A stretch of DNA of 64,000 bases from Cyanophora paradoxa (taxonomy: Eukaryota; Glaucocystophyceae; Cyanophorales; Cyanophoraceae), in NCBI GenBank assembly GCA_004431415.1, contig QPMI01000119.1:1-64000 (forward strand). The letters are read 5' to 3'. A program made the position numbers and the translations under genes. The notes below the pieces were generated by a model. It saw only the letters and a program-made list of their open reading frames with translations. It was not told where the DNA came from and did not search any database. This document shows, piece by piece, positions 55,508-64,000 of this stretch. Positions within the stretch are counted from its first letter, which is position 1. Each line of letters opens with the position of its first letter.

Positions 55508-57049
55508 TTATACACTTCGAATAAATGCACCTGTAACATCCACTCTCATTGTTGGGGTATTTATATATACAATTGGATAAATACGAATATACCTTGTCCT
55601 CAGAGGGTAGCCAATATAGAAAACGTCTTTAATAGAGGTGGGATACCCAGAACTGTATGAGACATCACCACTGTTATGGGCATTATTAATTGTTTCACAC
55701 ATGAACACTCTATTCACACCTTCATACTTGATAAATGACCAGGAGACACCATCTTGTGAGGTTGCAACATTGAAGGTCTTAACAAAGGCATTGGTCACAC
55801 CAGACCCATATGCAATTATAGATGCTACCTCATATATATATGGGAAGGATACTTGGAGATACTCAGTGGGAACACTCCATATCCCATCAGGAGCAGATGC
55901 ATTTGCCTCCCAACCAGTTAATGAAGGTCTTGCTTTAAATGCCTCCCTTCCAATTTTTGATGATGAAGCAGTGAATGCACCATCTGATAGAAGATACCAG
56001 TTAGCATCAATGGGAGGTATGTTATTCAGAGTGGATGATATATAGAACCTTGCAGGGTTCTTGATTTCGTAATTTGCAACCAGTAAATCACAGAGTCTAT
56101 CAATCATCACAGTGTTTGCTGCTATGTACATTTCGGTTGCATCTATCATATCTGGGATCTTAGAGGTATCATCCAAAGAGTTTACTATGGTCTTTGGAAG
56201 TGGAACAGAGAGTCTATAATATCTTGCATATCCTTGATCATCATTGTATGGGAGAAACTCTTGCATCTTTTCCAGAGCAGAGAGTTCACTTGCAGCCATC
56301 AACATATTAATTAATGGACTCCCAGAGGTCGAAGCAATCCATGAGAGAATGCCCCAGCTGTTGACATCTTCATAGGAATATCCCACATTTGGGGCATCTG
56401 TTTCATTGACCTCACCACAGGATATACTGATCACAATTATATCATCATCATCATCATAGATCTTTTTAGCATGGCTGTAACCACATACACTGGGATTGTT
56501 GTTACCTGATATTGCACCATCAATTAGAGACATCCCATCATAGTTCACAGGTGAGAAGTAAGTAGGTGCAGCAGAGGTGGATCTTGCAGCAATCTTGCTG
56601 GGGATGGATTTGTAGGAATTATCATTGGTGATAAAGATGGGCTTCATACTCACAGTATCAAAACTTGTTATCACTACATCTTTTAGAGAGTCTTGAATGA
56701 GAGACTCACCAGTAACAGTGAGAATGGCTGTCTCCAATGGGGTCACATCATACTTGGTGTTGAAAAGGGCATTATCTATAATATTTCTGGGATTAGCAAA
56801 GATTAAAGGCAATTGATTGAGATAAGTGGAATGCAAATCGGTTGCAGTGAGTTTAGGTTCGTTTGGGAATTCGGGATTTTTCACATTGAGACCAATCGCA
56901 ATTATCCCACCAGTGGATGTACCACTCACCAGGTCAACAAGGTCTATTACTCTTTTTCCTGTTCGAGTTTCGATTTCTTTAAGCAATCTCGTAATAATTA
57001 TACCACGAGCTCCCCCACCTGAGAGACTGAGGCAAATCTTCAAAGGCAT
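55508..57049 (-). CDS. Patatin-like phospholipase with F5/8 type C (discoidin) domain (element 2)
   Basis: 513 residues. Oxyanion motif SLSGGGARGIIITR, nucleophile elbow LVSGTSTGGII, catalytic Asp in LIDGAISGNNNP. A helical middle is followed by a C-terminal discoidin-like domain: YLQVSFPYIYEVASIIAYG, FNVATSQDGVSWSF and TRYIRIYPIVY are classic F5/8C signatures. Family knowledge: patatins cut membrane phospholipids, and discoidin domains bind glycans or lipid head groups. The fusion suggests a targeted membrane-breaching enzyme. The homologue is at 27265-28749. Confidence 0.9.
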   Translation of the reverse strand: MPLKICLSLSGGGARGIIITRLLKEIETRTGKRVIDLVDLVSGTSTGGIIAIGLNVKNPEFPNEPKLTATDLHSTYLNQLPLIFANPRNIIDNALFNTKYDVTPLETAILTVTGESLIQDSLKDVVITSFDTVSMKPIFITNDNSYKSIPSKIAARSTSAAPTYFSPVNYDGMSLIDGAISGNNNPSVCGYSHAKKIYDDDDDIIVISISCGEVNETDAPNVGYSYEDVNSWGILSWIASTSGSPLINMLMAASELSALEKMQEFLPYNDDQGYARYYRLSVPLPKTIVNSLDDTSKIPDMIDATEMYIAANTVMIDRLCDLLVANYEIKNPARFYISSTLNNIPPIDANWYLLSDGAFTASSSKIGREAFKARPSLTGWEANASAPDGIWSVPTEYLQVSFPYIYEVASIIAYGSGVTNAFVKTFNVATSQDGVSWSFIKYEGVNRVFMCETINNAHNSGDVSYSSGYPTSIKDVFYIGYPLRTRYIRIYPIVYINTPTMRVDVTGAFIRSV

Positions 57050-57079
57050 TTTGTCACTTTAACATTGACGGATATTTTA

Positions 57080-57705
57080 AGAATTGTTTACTAATCGGTA
57101 ATCCTCATCAAACTTTAACAAGTTTGCACGAAATTCCTTTGCCTTTGAAAATGCATCTTCCTCTGTGTATTTTTTAAGTGTGAACCGTTTCGAATGTGTT
57201 TTCAAATTTCCAGTGTCATCTTTAATTGTTACAATAGCGCAAATATACCAAACATTCCATCTCTTGTCAAACGATTTGAAAATGTTCGAGGATTCATGAA
57301 CAAATTTCCGATTGATTGAATTTACCCTCTGAGATACAATTCTGAGATTCTGTTTCCTATTATCAGATCTGATCTGATTAATGTGATCAATACATTCTTT
57401 TTGCTTTTCCCTTCATACTTCATTACAGCTCTATGCATATGTCGAAACTTGCATGTGTTTGATGAAACATAACCATTGTGCGAATGCCAAATATGAGAAT
57501 CCAGAATATCAAAGTCTTCCACATCAATTAATCCAAGAACATCATTCTGAGTTGTGAATTCAATCGTTTTATCATCAACATATCGATATTTGTTAAACAC
57601 TTTTCCCTGTGCAATACAAACTTCTTTCAAAGCACTTTCGGCTTCATCTTTCGTATCAAATCGCTTTTCCTTTCTATTACCGATTTTGTCAAAATACTTC
57701 ATCAA
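57080..57705 (-). pseudogene. HNH-AP2 homing endonuclease, frameshifted
   Basis: From 57705 the frame gives a recognition region (VDDKTIEFTTQNDVLGLIDV ... HIWHSHNGYVSS) and the first HNH part (MHRAVMKYEGKSKKN). At about 57395-57405, in an A-rich run, the frame must change to read the HNH core CIDHINQIRSDNRKQNLRIV and the AP2-like end (IFKSFDKRWNVWYICAIV ... TEEDAFSKAKEFRANL), which stops near 57085. A single-base indel therefore inactivates it. Inserted between the divergent patatin and fibre genes, which are adjacent in element 1. Confidence 0.75.
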
Positions 57706-57908
57706 CCACTTCTTTTACAGTCTGTTCTTTTTGAGAGATAGACAGTTCCACCATACTTTGCGATGTTATCACTGTAAAGCCACATTTTGCTCCGTTACTC
57801 CTCCTTATAATACTTATCCTTAAATACTTTTTGACATCATTTTTGAGGCGAAGGGGCATCTTTACTTAACTCAACTTTAATAAATCTCTATAAGTAGAGT
57901 AAACAGGG

Positions 57909-60900
57909 ATGAGTTTCAATTACCCAGCAAACCTACAAACCATTCCCTCATCAGGAAGAGGGAGGGCAGATAACAAACATGTAAATTTCGATAACTTGAC
58001 AGCCAGAGGGTCAATCTCAATCGACCATAGTGCAGATGAACCCTCAAAGACTCACCGAAGAATGCATGCACTTTCAATAAACGAAATGGATCCTGAAAAA
58101 GAGGATGTGAGTGTTGCTTTCAGCATGGGGAATGTGAAATCGAATCAGGTAGCCCAGATTAAAGCAACCAGGAGCAGACCAAGAAAACTGAAAACCAGTG
58201 GAACCCACCCAGATATTCCAACTCGATTCGATAGTGGTAGGTTAATATTCAATGTTCAAAATGAGAAGGGTGGGCATCAGAGTGGTTTAAGAATCTATAA
58301 TGAAGGATCAAATGCAATTGCACAAATTCCCGAAATATTACAGATAGCCCCCCATGGAGAAACCAACAAAATCGAGTTCACTAACAATGTTTATCCAAGA
58401 GATATTGTGGCGAATTCGGCTTCTAATGCGCAATTCGGTTTCCAACTACCTGGTGATACAGCAAAGAATAAGGCGTCTTTCACTGTCAACAGTAGCCCCA
58501 CTCAACCAGTAACAATTCATTTACATCCAGACCTTGTCGAAATGGATAGGCACCTTTTACCTCTGGTAACTAATACCAAAGATCTTGGTATCAGAACCAG
58601 GCAATGGCGAAATATCCATGGAAGCAATGTCTATGCAAATGGAGAGAAACTTGTTAGTGAGAAGACCATCAGAGAAATATTTGAATATTATGGACCTGTC
58701 CCAGTTCCCTTTCCTCTTCCATGGGATCCACCAGATTTAACACCCAAAAAGCAACCAGGAAGAGAGTACACAGCAGATGAGACAGTTCCTTTTGGTCAAC
58801 ACATTGTGAGTTGGGAGCAGGTTCGCAATAAACCGATAATTGAACCAAGAAAGCAAATTGATGAGCAATATTTACCTCCTGAAATCGATATTTTGGAGCT
58901 TGACGAATACCAATTCGTTCCAGATGAGGAGGAATACCTACCTGATGGTTTCGACCCACAGGAGTATGAATATGATCAATATGCTCCCAATGAGGAAGAG
59001 TACTTACCAGATGGCTTAGATCCACAAGAGTATGAGTATGAGCAGAATTATGAACCCCATGAGGAATATTTACCAGATGGTCACGAACCACCAGTTGTGG
59101 ATTATGAGCAACCTTACGAACCCCATGAAGAATTATTACCAGATGGATTTCGACCTGAGATTTGGGAGTTCTTTCCAGATTGGGAGCAGATCAACAATAA
59201 ACCAGCGAGATTTCCACCAGAGGATCACAACCATGACTGGGATGAGATCTTAGGTAAACCAGAGAAATTCCCACCAGAGGATCACAGGCATGATTGGGGT
59301 GATATTGATGGAAAACCAACTGAGTTTCCACCAGAAGACCACTTGCATATTTGGAGTGAAATACGAGAACAACCCACTTTTGCATCAGCAGGTAATGTAT
59401 TATTAGGAGATATTAACAATGGTGTGAGTCTCTATCAAAATATAGACACACCAGCAAGATTACAATTAAATGATTACTATGTGAATCGAAAGGGAATAGA
59501 TGCAGGCACCACAATGGAAGGCGAATTATACATTAGACCCCCTACAAGAAATGGAATATTGGGACTTGGTGGTGGTATTGAAATTAAAGACACCAAACCA
59601 GGTATCTATCTTACCAGCTACTATGCAGATGACATCCCAATGACAGGAGGTTTAATATCTTTACCTTCTGATCCAGCAAACTATGATGATAAAAACGCTG
59701 CAATCCAAATTAATGTTACTGATGTGAGTGATTTAGATTCATCAAGACCGAAATTAATATTCAGCAGAGAGAGATTGTTACCAGATGCACTTTTAGGAAA
59801 TCGAGACGATTATAAACAGTGTGAGGTGTCATGGATTAAAACAAATTATAATGGTGGAGTGGGTGAGGGAGTCTTAGAAATCAATCAGAGGGCAGCAGCA
59901 AAGAATATTCACAATGAGACCATATCAAGAGTGGTTACAGAGGATTATCTGAGAGACAATGGAGCAACAATCATCGCAGGAATTGCTGTGGAGGGTGCTT
60001 ACCTTCCTCTCACTGGTGGAACTGTCACAGGTGATGCTCATGCTCCGAATTTCCTTGTTGATACTCCAAATGCTCAGACATTTCCTGTTGTTCACCCAGG
60101 TGCTGAATATATATTAGATGCAAACACTCCAATTAGTAGAGTCGAATTACCAACGAATTTCACCTTTAATCTTGTGGATGTGTTCCCAAACAGCCATAAT
60201 CTCATGTATTTCTCTTCTGAGAATTACCTTTCAGGTGCATTTTCGCCCATTGAACTCTCCATACCAAAGCAAAAGGTGAGCTACAAAGAACTCACAGATG
60301 TCCCGGCAGGATTTAGTGGTAAATGGACTGATATAACGGAGAAGCCAACTTGGAGTAGTTTAGCATTCACAGGTGATTACTATGATTTATCAAGAATTCC
60401 CGATTTCACCACTTATATACCTCGTTGGATTGATCAAAGTGTAATTATATCAGAATCTACACTCCCTTTCAATGGGACATGGGATAGACTATTTACTAAA
60501 CCGAATTTGCATGCTGTGGCTACAAGTGGTGACTACAATGATTTAACTAACACCCCTACTGCACCGACCTTGCATGCTGTGGCTACAAGTGGGAGCTATA
60601 CAGATTTAGTTAATACACCTAACCTCCACGCTGTGGCTACAAGTGGAAATTATGATGATCTGATTAACACACCTACTTCGCCACCCACTCACAATCACAG
60701 CATAGAGTTGCTCACGAATTTCGGTAATTATGTGAATGCAAATGCATATGTGCAACAGGGGACAGCGAATGTAGTTTTGGAAAATAGAATATACAATGCA
60801 GGAGAGACCTTTCAGTTATCGGGAACGGTCGTATTCTCTACCCCATTTTATAGTGATGCAGTGATTACTACCTCTATCGAGAATAGCTACAACTCTGTAA

Positions 60901-61103
60901 ATTGGGAAATGACCAACTGTGTATATATCGGACCTGAGTATGTTAATAATGAGAGAGTAGGACTAAAAACTAAGTTTACATGGATCGTTAGATTCACAGC
61001 TTTTGCATCAACTAATTTCACAAATGTCACAACAGCAAATCGCACCCTTAAACTCCATTGGATTGCTGTCGGACCTCTCCAAAACAATAATATTCTCACG
61101 TAA
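57909..61103 (+). CDS. Fibre protein with phage-like repeats, no S74 domain (element 2)
   Basis: 1,064 residues. The N-terminal 700 residues parallel element 1's fibre: DLGIRTRQWRNIHGSNVYANG, acidic EEYLPDGLDPQEYEYE repeats, DWDEILGKPEKFPPEDH-type repeats, and the domain from TFASAGNVLLGDINNGVSLY. The C-terminal third differs. It has three LHAVATSGxYxDLxNTP repeats, typical of phage tail fibres, and a terminal beta domain ending LKLHWIAVGPLQNNN. There is no S74 chaperone and no long 57-bp tandem array. Likely the virion receptor-binding fibre, with tip exchange relative to element 1. Confidence 0.82.
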   Translation: MSFNYPANLQTIPSSGRGRADNKHVNFDNLTARGSISIDHSADEPSKTHRRMHALSINEMDPEKEDVSVAFSMGNVKSNQVAQIKATRSRPRKLKTSGTHPDIPTRFDSGRLIFNVQNEKGGHQSGLRIYNEGSNAIAQIPEILQIAPHGETNKIEFTNNVYPRDIVANSASNAQFGFQLPGDTAKNKASFTVNSSPTQPVTIHLHPDLVEMDRHLLPLVTNTKDLGIRTRQWRNIHGSNVYANGEKLVSEKTIREIFEYYGPVPVPFPLPWDPPDLTPKKQPGREYTADETVPFGQHIVSWEQVRNKPIIEPRKQIDEQYLPPEIDILELDEYQFVPDEEEYLPDGFDPQEYEYDQYAPNEEEYLPDGLDPQEYEYEQNYEPHEEYLPDGHEPPVVDYEQPYEPHEELLPDGFRPEIWEFFPDWEQINNKPARFPPEDHNHDWDEILGKPEKFPPEDHRHDWGDIDGKPTEFPPEDHLHIWSEIREQPTFASAGNVLLGDINNGVSLYQNIDTPARLQLNDYYVNRKGIDAGTTMEGELYIRPPTRNGILGLGGGIEIKDTKPGIYLTSYYADDIPMTGGLISLPSDPANYDDKNAAIQINVTDVSDLDSSRPKLIFSRERLLPDALLGNRDDYKQCEVSWIKTNYNGGVGEGVLEINQRAAAKNIHNETISRVVTEDYLRDNGATIIAGIAVEGAYLPLTGGTVTGDAHAPNFLVDTPNAQTFPVVHPGAEYILDANTPISRVELPTNFTFNLVDVFPNSHNLMYFSSENYLSGAFSPIELSIPKQKVSYKELTDVPAGFSGKWTDITEKPTWSSLAFTGDYYDLSRIPDFTTYIPRWIDQSVIISESTLPFNGTWDRLFTKPNLHAVATSGDYNDLTNTPTAPTLHAVATSGSYTDLVNTPNLHAVATSGNYDDLINTPTSPPTHNHSIELLTNFGNYVNANAYVQQGTANVVLENRIYNAGETFQLSGTVVFSTPFYSDAVITTSIENSYNSVNWEMTNCVYIGPEYVNNERVGLKTKFTWIVRFTAFASTNFTNVTTANRTLKLHWIAVGPLQNNNILT

Positions 61104-61123
61104 TTATAAAGAGCAATTTAAAG

Positions 61124-62080
61124 ATGACAACTGTATTCACGCCTGTGTTTTCTTTGAGTGCAAGTGCTGTCCACAATGTCCAACACACTGTTTATGATTT
61201 ATCTCCAAGCCACCCTTCAACTGAAACAGCCAAAACCGATTCTTTTAATGAACAAAGCATACTCAGAGTCAAAGAACTCCGAGCTGACAAGGCTGATGGA
61301 GTCGTTAAAGCTACTTAAATGATCGTATCTAATCGACCCGCAATATCTTCGGGGCTGGTCACCAAAGAAAATCTATATGAAGGTCAACAGGATTCCAAAA
61401 CGGCTTTTAATCCGGCTGATAGGAATTCGGCGGCTTTTCAAGTTTACAGTGGTGGGGCATGGATTGGGACTGGACTGAGTGTGAATGGGACAATAACAGC
61501 GACTTCTTATGGGGCTGTGAGTGCAACCACTGGGACGTTTTCAGGTCTCTTGACAGGAAATGGTGGAGTGAAAACAACTTCTGTCGATTCAGGAGCAGAT
61601 TCTGATATAGTTTTGAAGCGAAATAATACAACGATAGCCACCATCACAACTTCTGGTCTCAGTTTGGCGGATACTAAATATTTGAAGGCTAATTTGTACC
61701 CATCATGTCGTGTTTATCATGCAACATCTACTGCTTATACAGCTGGTCAGGTGATCAAATGGGCAAACATTTACTACAATGTTGGGGGATGCTATAATTC
61801 AGCTACTGGTATTTTCACATGCCCTGTGGCTGGGATGTATGTTGTATCTTTTGGTGCATATGCTGATTCATCTACCTGTGATGTTGTGTGTCGACACAAC
61901 GGTTCATCTACATTTTTAAGTCTTTTGAGTATAAAAACAACTTCAACACAAGGAGGAAGCCCTTGTGCAACATTTAAAGCCAATTCGGGCGATTACTTTG
62001 ATGTTGTTGTGTCCCAAGGGACAGCAACAATTATCGCAAGTCAACAGAGTTTCTGTGTTGCATTAATTTATGCAGTATAA
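61124..62080 (+). pseudogene. Fibre-head-type protein with C1q-like head, interrupted by an in-frame stop
   Basis: The first frame (61124-61318) carries the family module ILRVKELRADKADGVVKAT and ends at TAA. The next codon is ATG 61319, in the same frame, opening 253 more residues: the GGAWIGTGLSVNGTI part of the module, a Ser/Thr/Gly-rich spacer and a C-terminal C1q/TNF-like beta domain (VGGCYNSATGIFTCPVAGMY). In the homologues this position is sense (TTRLL). Either a nonsense mutation, stop readthrough, or two separate products. The head of this member is unrelated to the other four. Confidence 0.65.
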
Positions 62081-62101
62081 TAAAATGTTTTGCTATAATA
62101 A

Positions 62102-62365
62102 ATGTCGAACATCTACCAAGTGGTTCTAACTGATACTGAAAAACTGGGAATGGAATACTGTGCCTACTCTGTTCAGGATTGGATCGATAATGCTGCTCAT
62201 AATCGGGCGAGAATTGCGATTGATGAGATTGTGGACAAAGAAGTTAAATCGTGTATTGCTGCTGGAATTCCGATTCCACTCACAAAGGAAGCGATTGTAG
62301 AGCAAGCCTTTAATCGGGGGACTGTTCGAAAGGCAAGCGAAATTCCTGTGAGTGCTCCTATGTGA
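62102..62365 (+). CDS. Small hypothetical protein
   Basis: 87 residues, with TATAATAA directly before the ATG. Acidic and helical (YSVQDWIDNAAHNRARIAID). No family recognised. The position between head-type genes suggests a virion or tail-related role, which is unproven. Confidence 0.55.
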   Translation: MSNIYQVVLTDTEKLGMEYCAYSVQDWIDNAAHNRARIAIDEIVDKEVKSCIAAGIPIPLTKEAIVEQAFNRGTVRKASEIPVSAPM

Positions 62366-62470
62366 AGAATTCGAAGAATGAGAGATGGGTTTATTGTTAT
62401 TTTTCATAGATCATGCATAAGAAAGGCATGTATCTTGCATGTCCTTCTTGAAAGTCGTTTATTTTTCTTT

Positions 62471-62490
62471 CCTTCTTAGTAAAAGAAGCA
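62471..62490 (+). promoter_or_regulatory. Conserved start-proximal hairpin/box
   Basis: CCTTCTTAGTAAAAGAAGCA, identical to 34014-34033, directly before ATG 62491. Confidence 0.6.
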
Positions 62491-63344
62491 ATGGGTGAAT
62501 ATAATCGAGTTCAACTGCCCATATATTCCCTTGGATCCCCAGCAATGCACTTTCGCCAGCATGAAGTTAATGATGAGGTTCGTGGTTTAGAATCAACAGA
62601 GAGACCCAATTCTAATGGTAACTCATTTGATAAAAACTCGATTATTCGAGTAAAAGAACTGAGAGCAGACAAGAATTCTGGTGTGGTTAAAACAACTCGA
62701 CTCCTTGTCTCAAATGCTAACTTCTTCCAACCTACTAATGGAGGTCCTGATGCTTACAGTGTTGATCTGAAAGCCCTCGATTTCGATAAGAATTCTGCTG
62801 CTGCTACAATTCGTTCAGGTGGAGCATTTATTGGTGGTGGTTGTCGAGTTTCAGGTCAACTTTCTTCATCGATTTCGTATAATGATGTCCCAGATACTCT
62901 TGAACAAAATGTGGAGAACCCACAACGAATTCGGTTCTATACCCCAGTTGCACAGCAACCTTTTCTGCATTTCTATATTGCATCATCTGTCACTCTTGAA
63001 AATTCAGAATTGGTTTCCATTACAGGAACTGATCGAGTGAGAAGGAATATTCCTCTTCCCACAGCAATGCTCTCAATGTGCAGAGCAAATAATAACCAAC
63101 AGGGTCACAATTACCTATTCTTTGTTCAAGCATCAAATCATTTCGGTCGGGATATTGTGTTTATAACAATCTGACATTTACTTATGATTTGTTTGTCACT
63201 GAGGTTGGAGTTTACAATACTATGATTATGGGACTGAGAACAGATATAGCAGCTGTTTCAGCACTTCGTGGGGTAAATGTTGCAGATATATTCACAACCG
63301 GATTCTATGCGGAGCCAGATATTATAGACGACCCCACCCCATAA
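62491..63344 (+). pseudogene. Fibre-head-type protein, copy a of element 2, frameshifted near the end
   Basis: Matches 34034-34891 almost residue for residue in the N-terminal module (MGEYNRVQLPIYSLGSPAMH). The frame stops at 63174, but the homologous C-terminus (TDIAAVSALRG ... EPDIIDDPTP) continues in another frame to the stop at 63344. One base is apparently lost near 63147. Only the last 65 residues are affected, so it may be a recent mutation or a sequencing error. Confidence 0.7.
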
Positions 63345-63367
63345 AAGATATATCTGTTTAATATAAA

Positions 63368-64000
63368 ATGGCTGCCCCAGCACCAGTAGAGCGAATTATT
63401 ACACCCCAGCTATCATTAGCAGCACCTGCAAATCACGTTTTACAGCATGCTACCTTTGATGATGTCGAAGGTCTCCAATCCACAGAAGTACAACCTACCA
63501 TGAATACCTTTGGTTCAACCCATAAACTGAGATTGCAGGAACTCAGGTGTGATAAAAATAATGGTATAGTTAAGACAACGAAACTCCTTGTCACAAATGC
63601 AAACTTTTCTGCCCATTATGGAGACCCAGACAGTTATGGTGATCCTCTTTCTACTTATTCTTTTGAATCTCGGTCGGGAGCTATTAACTGCAAAACGGGG
63701 GGAGCATATATTGGTGATGGTCTTCGGATTGGTGGAGCTGTTGGTGCGCCTCTTTTCGTAAATGATCAACCCAATCCCATTGATCCCAACACCAGAATTC
63801 GCACCTATGTCCCCAGTATGAATGCACCATACATTATAAAGATCTTCCCAATTGTTGTGAATGAGCAGACATCAGTAGTTGATTCTCTTGTTGAGATTGG
63901 TGACCACTACAAGGTGGTCGTGGATATTCCACCAGATGTTTATGCTGTCTGTCAAGTAGAGGGTGGAACCCCAAATATTGCAGTTGTAATCACTCCATAT
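63368..64000 (+). CDS. Fibre-head-type protein, copy b of element 2, cut by window end
   Basis: Open from ATG 63368 to the end of the window (211 codons, no stop). N-terminus MAAPAPVERIITPQLSL, then LRLQELRCDKNNGIVKTTKL and GGAYIGDGLRIGGAV, closely matching 34915-35742 throughout. Preceded by an AATATAAA box. About 65 residues are expected to lie beyond the window. Confidence 0.7.
   Translation, partial: MAAPAPVERIITPQLSLAAPANHVLQHATFDDVEGLQSTEVQPTMNTFGSTHKLRLQELRCDKNNGIVKTTKLLVTNANFSAHYGDPDSYGDPLSTYSFESRSGAINCKTGGAYIGDGLRIGGAVGAPLFVNDQPNPIDPNTRIRTYVPSMNAPYIIKIFPIVVNEQTSVVDSLVEIGDHYKVVVDIPPDVYAVCQVEGGTPNIAVVITPY

Larger units (their letters stand above)
38984..64000. mobile_element. Element 2: second Polinton-like virus, continues past the window
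   Basis: GC-rich host coding sequence stops at about 38983 and AT-rich element DNA begins. Contents: a terminal hairpin and repeats, an inverted-repeat-bounded block (DUF5710-like, two minor capsid proteins, major capsid, ATPase, coiled coil, small proteins, TVpol-helicase), a B-family polymerase, an rve integrase, patatin, an HNH-AP2 remnant, a fibre and three or more head-type genes. By comparison with element 1 only a few hundred bases to about 1 kb should remain beyond the window. The right end and target duplication cannot be seen, so the exact left boundary is uncertain by a few bases. Confidence 0.85.

Noticed and set aside
1-64000. tRNA or rRNA genes
   Set aside because: No cloverleaf-like B-box context or rRNA core segments were seen on reading; not exhaustively testable by eye.

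Overview
The window reads as a nuclear chromosome segment of a unicellular eukaryote, probably an alga or related protist, carrying several integrated virus-like elements. Host DNA is GC-rich. It holds a multi-exon gene with very short spliceosomal introns (GT-AG, and one apparent GC-AG). The inserted elements are clearly more AT-rich. The species cannot be named from the sequence.

Layout. (1) 1-13.6 kb is GC-rich with decayed and intact virus-like genes. It holds a 500-bp fold-back repeat, three broken small genes (two of them membrane proteins), a frameshifted HNH-AP2 endonuclease, and about 1.6 kb of featureless GC-rich DNA. It then has a striking array of GTGTAACA boxes switching orientation about a central point, directly upstream of a helicase resembling herpesvirus-type origin-binding proteins. 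Next come 51-bp hairpin repeats, a YqaJ-type exonuclease and three cassette genes sharing one intergenic signal. (2) 13.9-15.0 kb and 36.6-38.98 kb are two parts of one minus-strand TPR-type host gene. (3) 14,999-36,610 is a complete Polinton-like element (21.6 kb) with long imperfect terminal inverted repeats, TG...CA tips and a 6-bp target duplication ATCAAC. It splits that host gene. It encodes a B-family DNA polymerase (frameshifted), a retroviral-type integrase, an HNH-AP2 endonuclease, a packaging ATPase, a major capsid protein, two paralogous minor-capsid-like proteins, a patatin-like phospholipase, a 1,635-residue phage-like fibre with an S74 chaperone domain and several small fibre-like proteins. 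(4) From about 38,984 to beyond the window end is a second, related but rearranged element. It interrupts the same host gene 2.4 kb further upstream. Its capsid/ATPase block lies, together with a polymerase-helicase fusion resembling TVpol-S3H, between 200-bp inverted repeats. Outside them lie a second, unrelated B-family polymerase and an integrase, then patatin, a broken HNH-AP2 gene, a fibre and fibre-like genes matching those of element 1.

How the genes work together. Both elements carry an integrase for insertion, a polymerase for replication, ATPase plus capsid proteins for a virion, and a patatin/fibre/head-protein block that looks like a cell-recognition and membrane-breaching module. 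The fibre and head genes of the two elements are close at the nucleotide level, while the polymerases belong to different lineages and the capsid block is flipped. This points to modular recombination among integrated viruses. No adenain-like maturation protease was recognised in either element. The GC-rich left region appears to be a third, compositionally distinct replicon remnant with its own origin-like structure.
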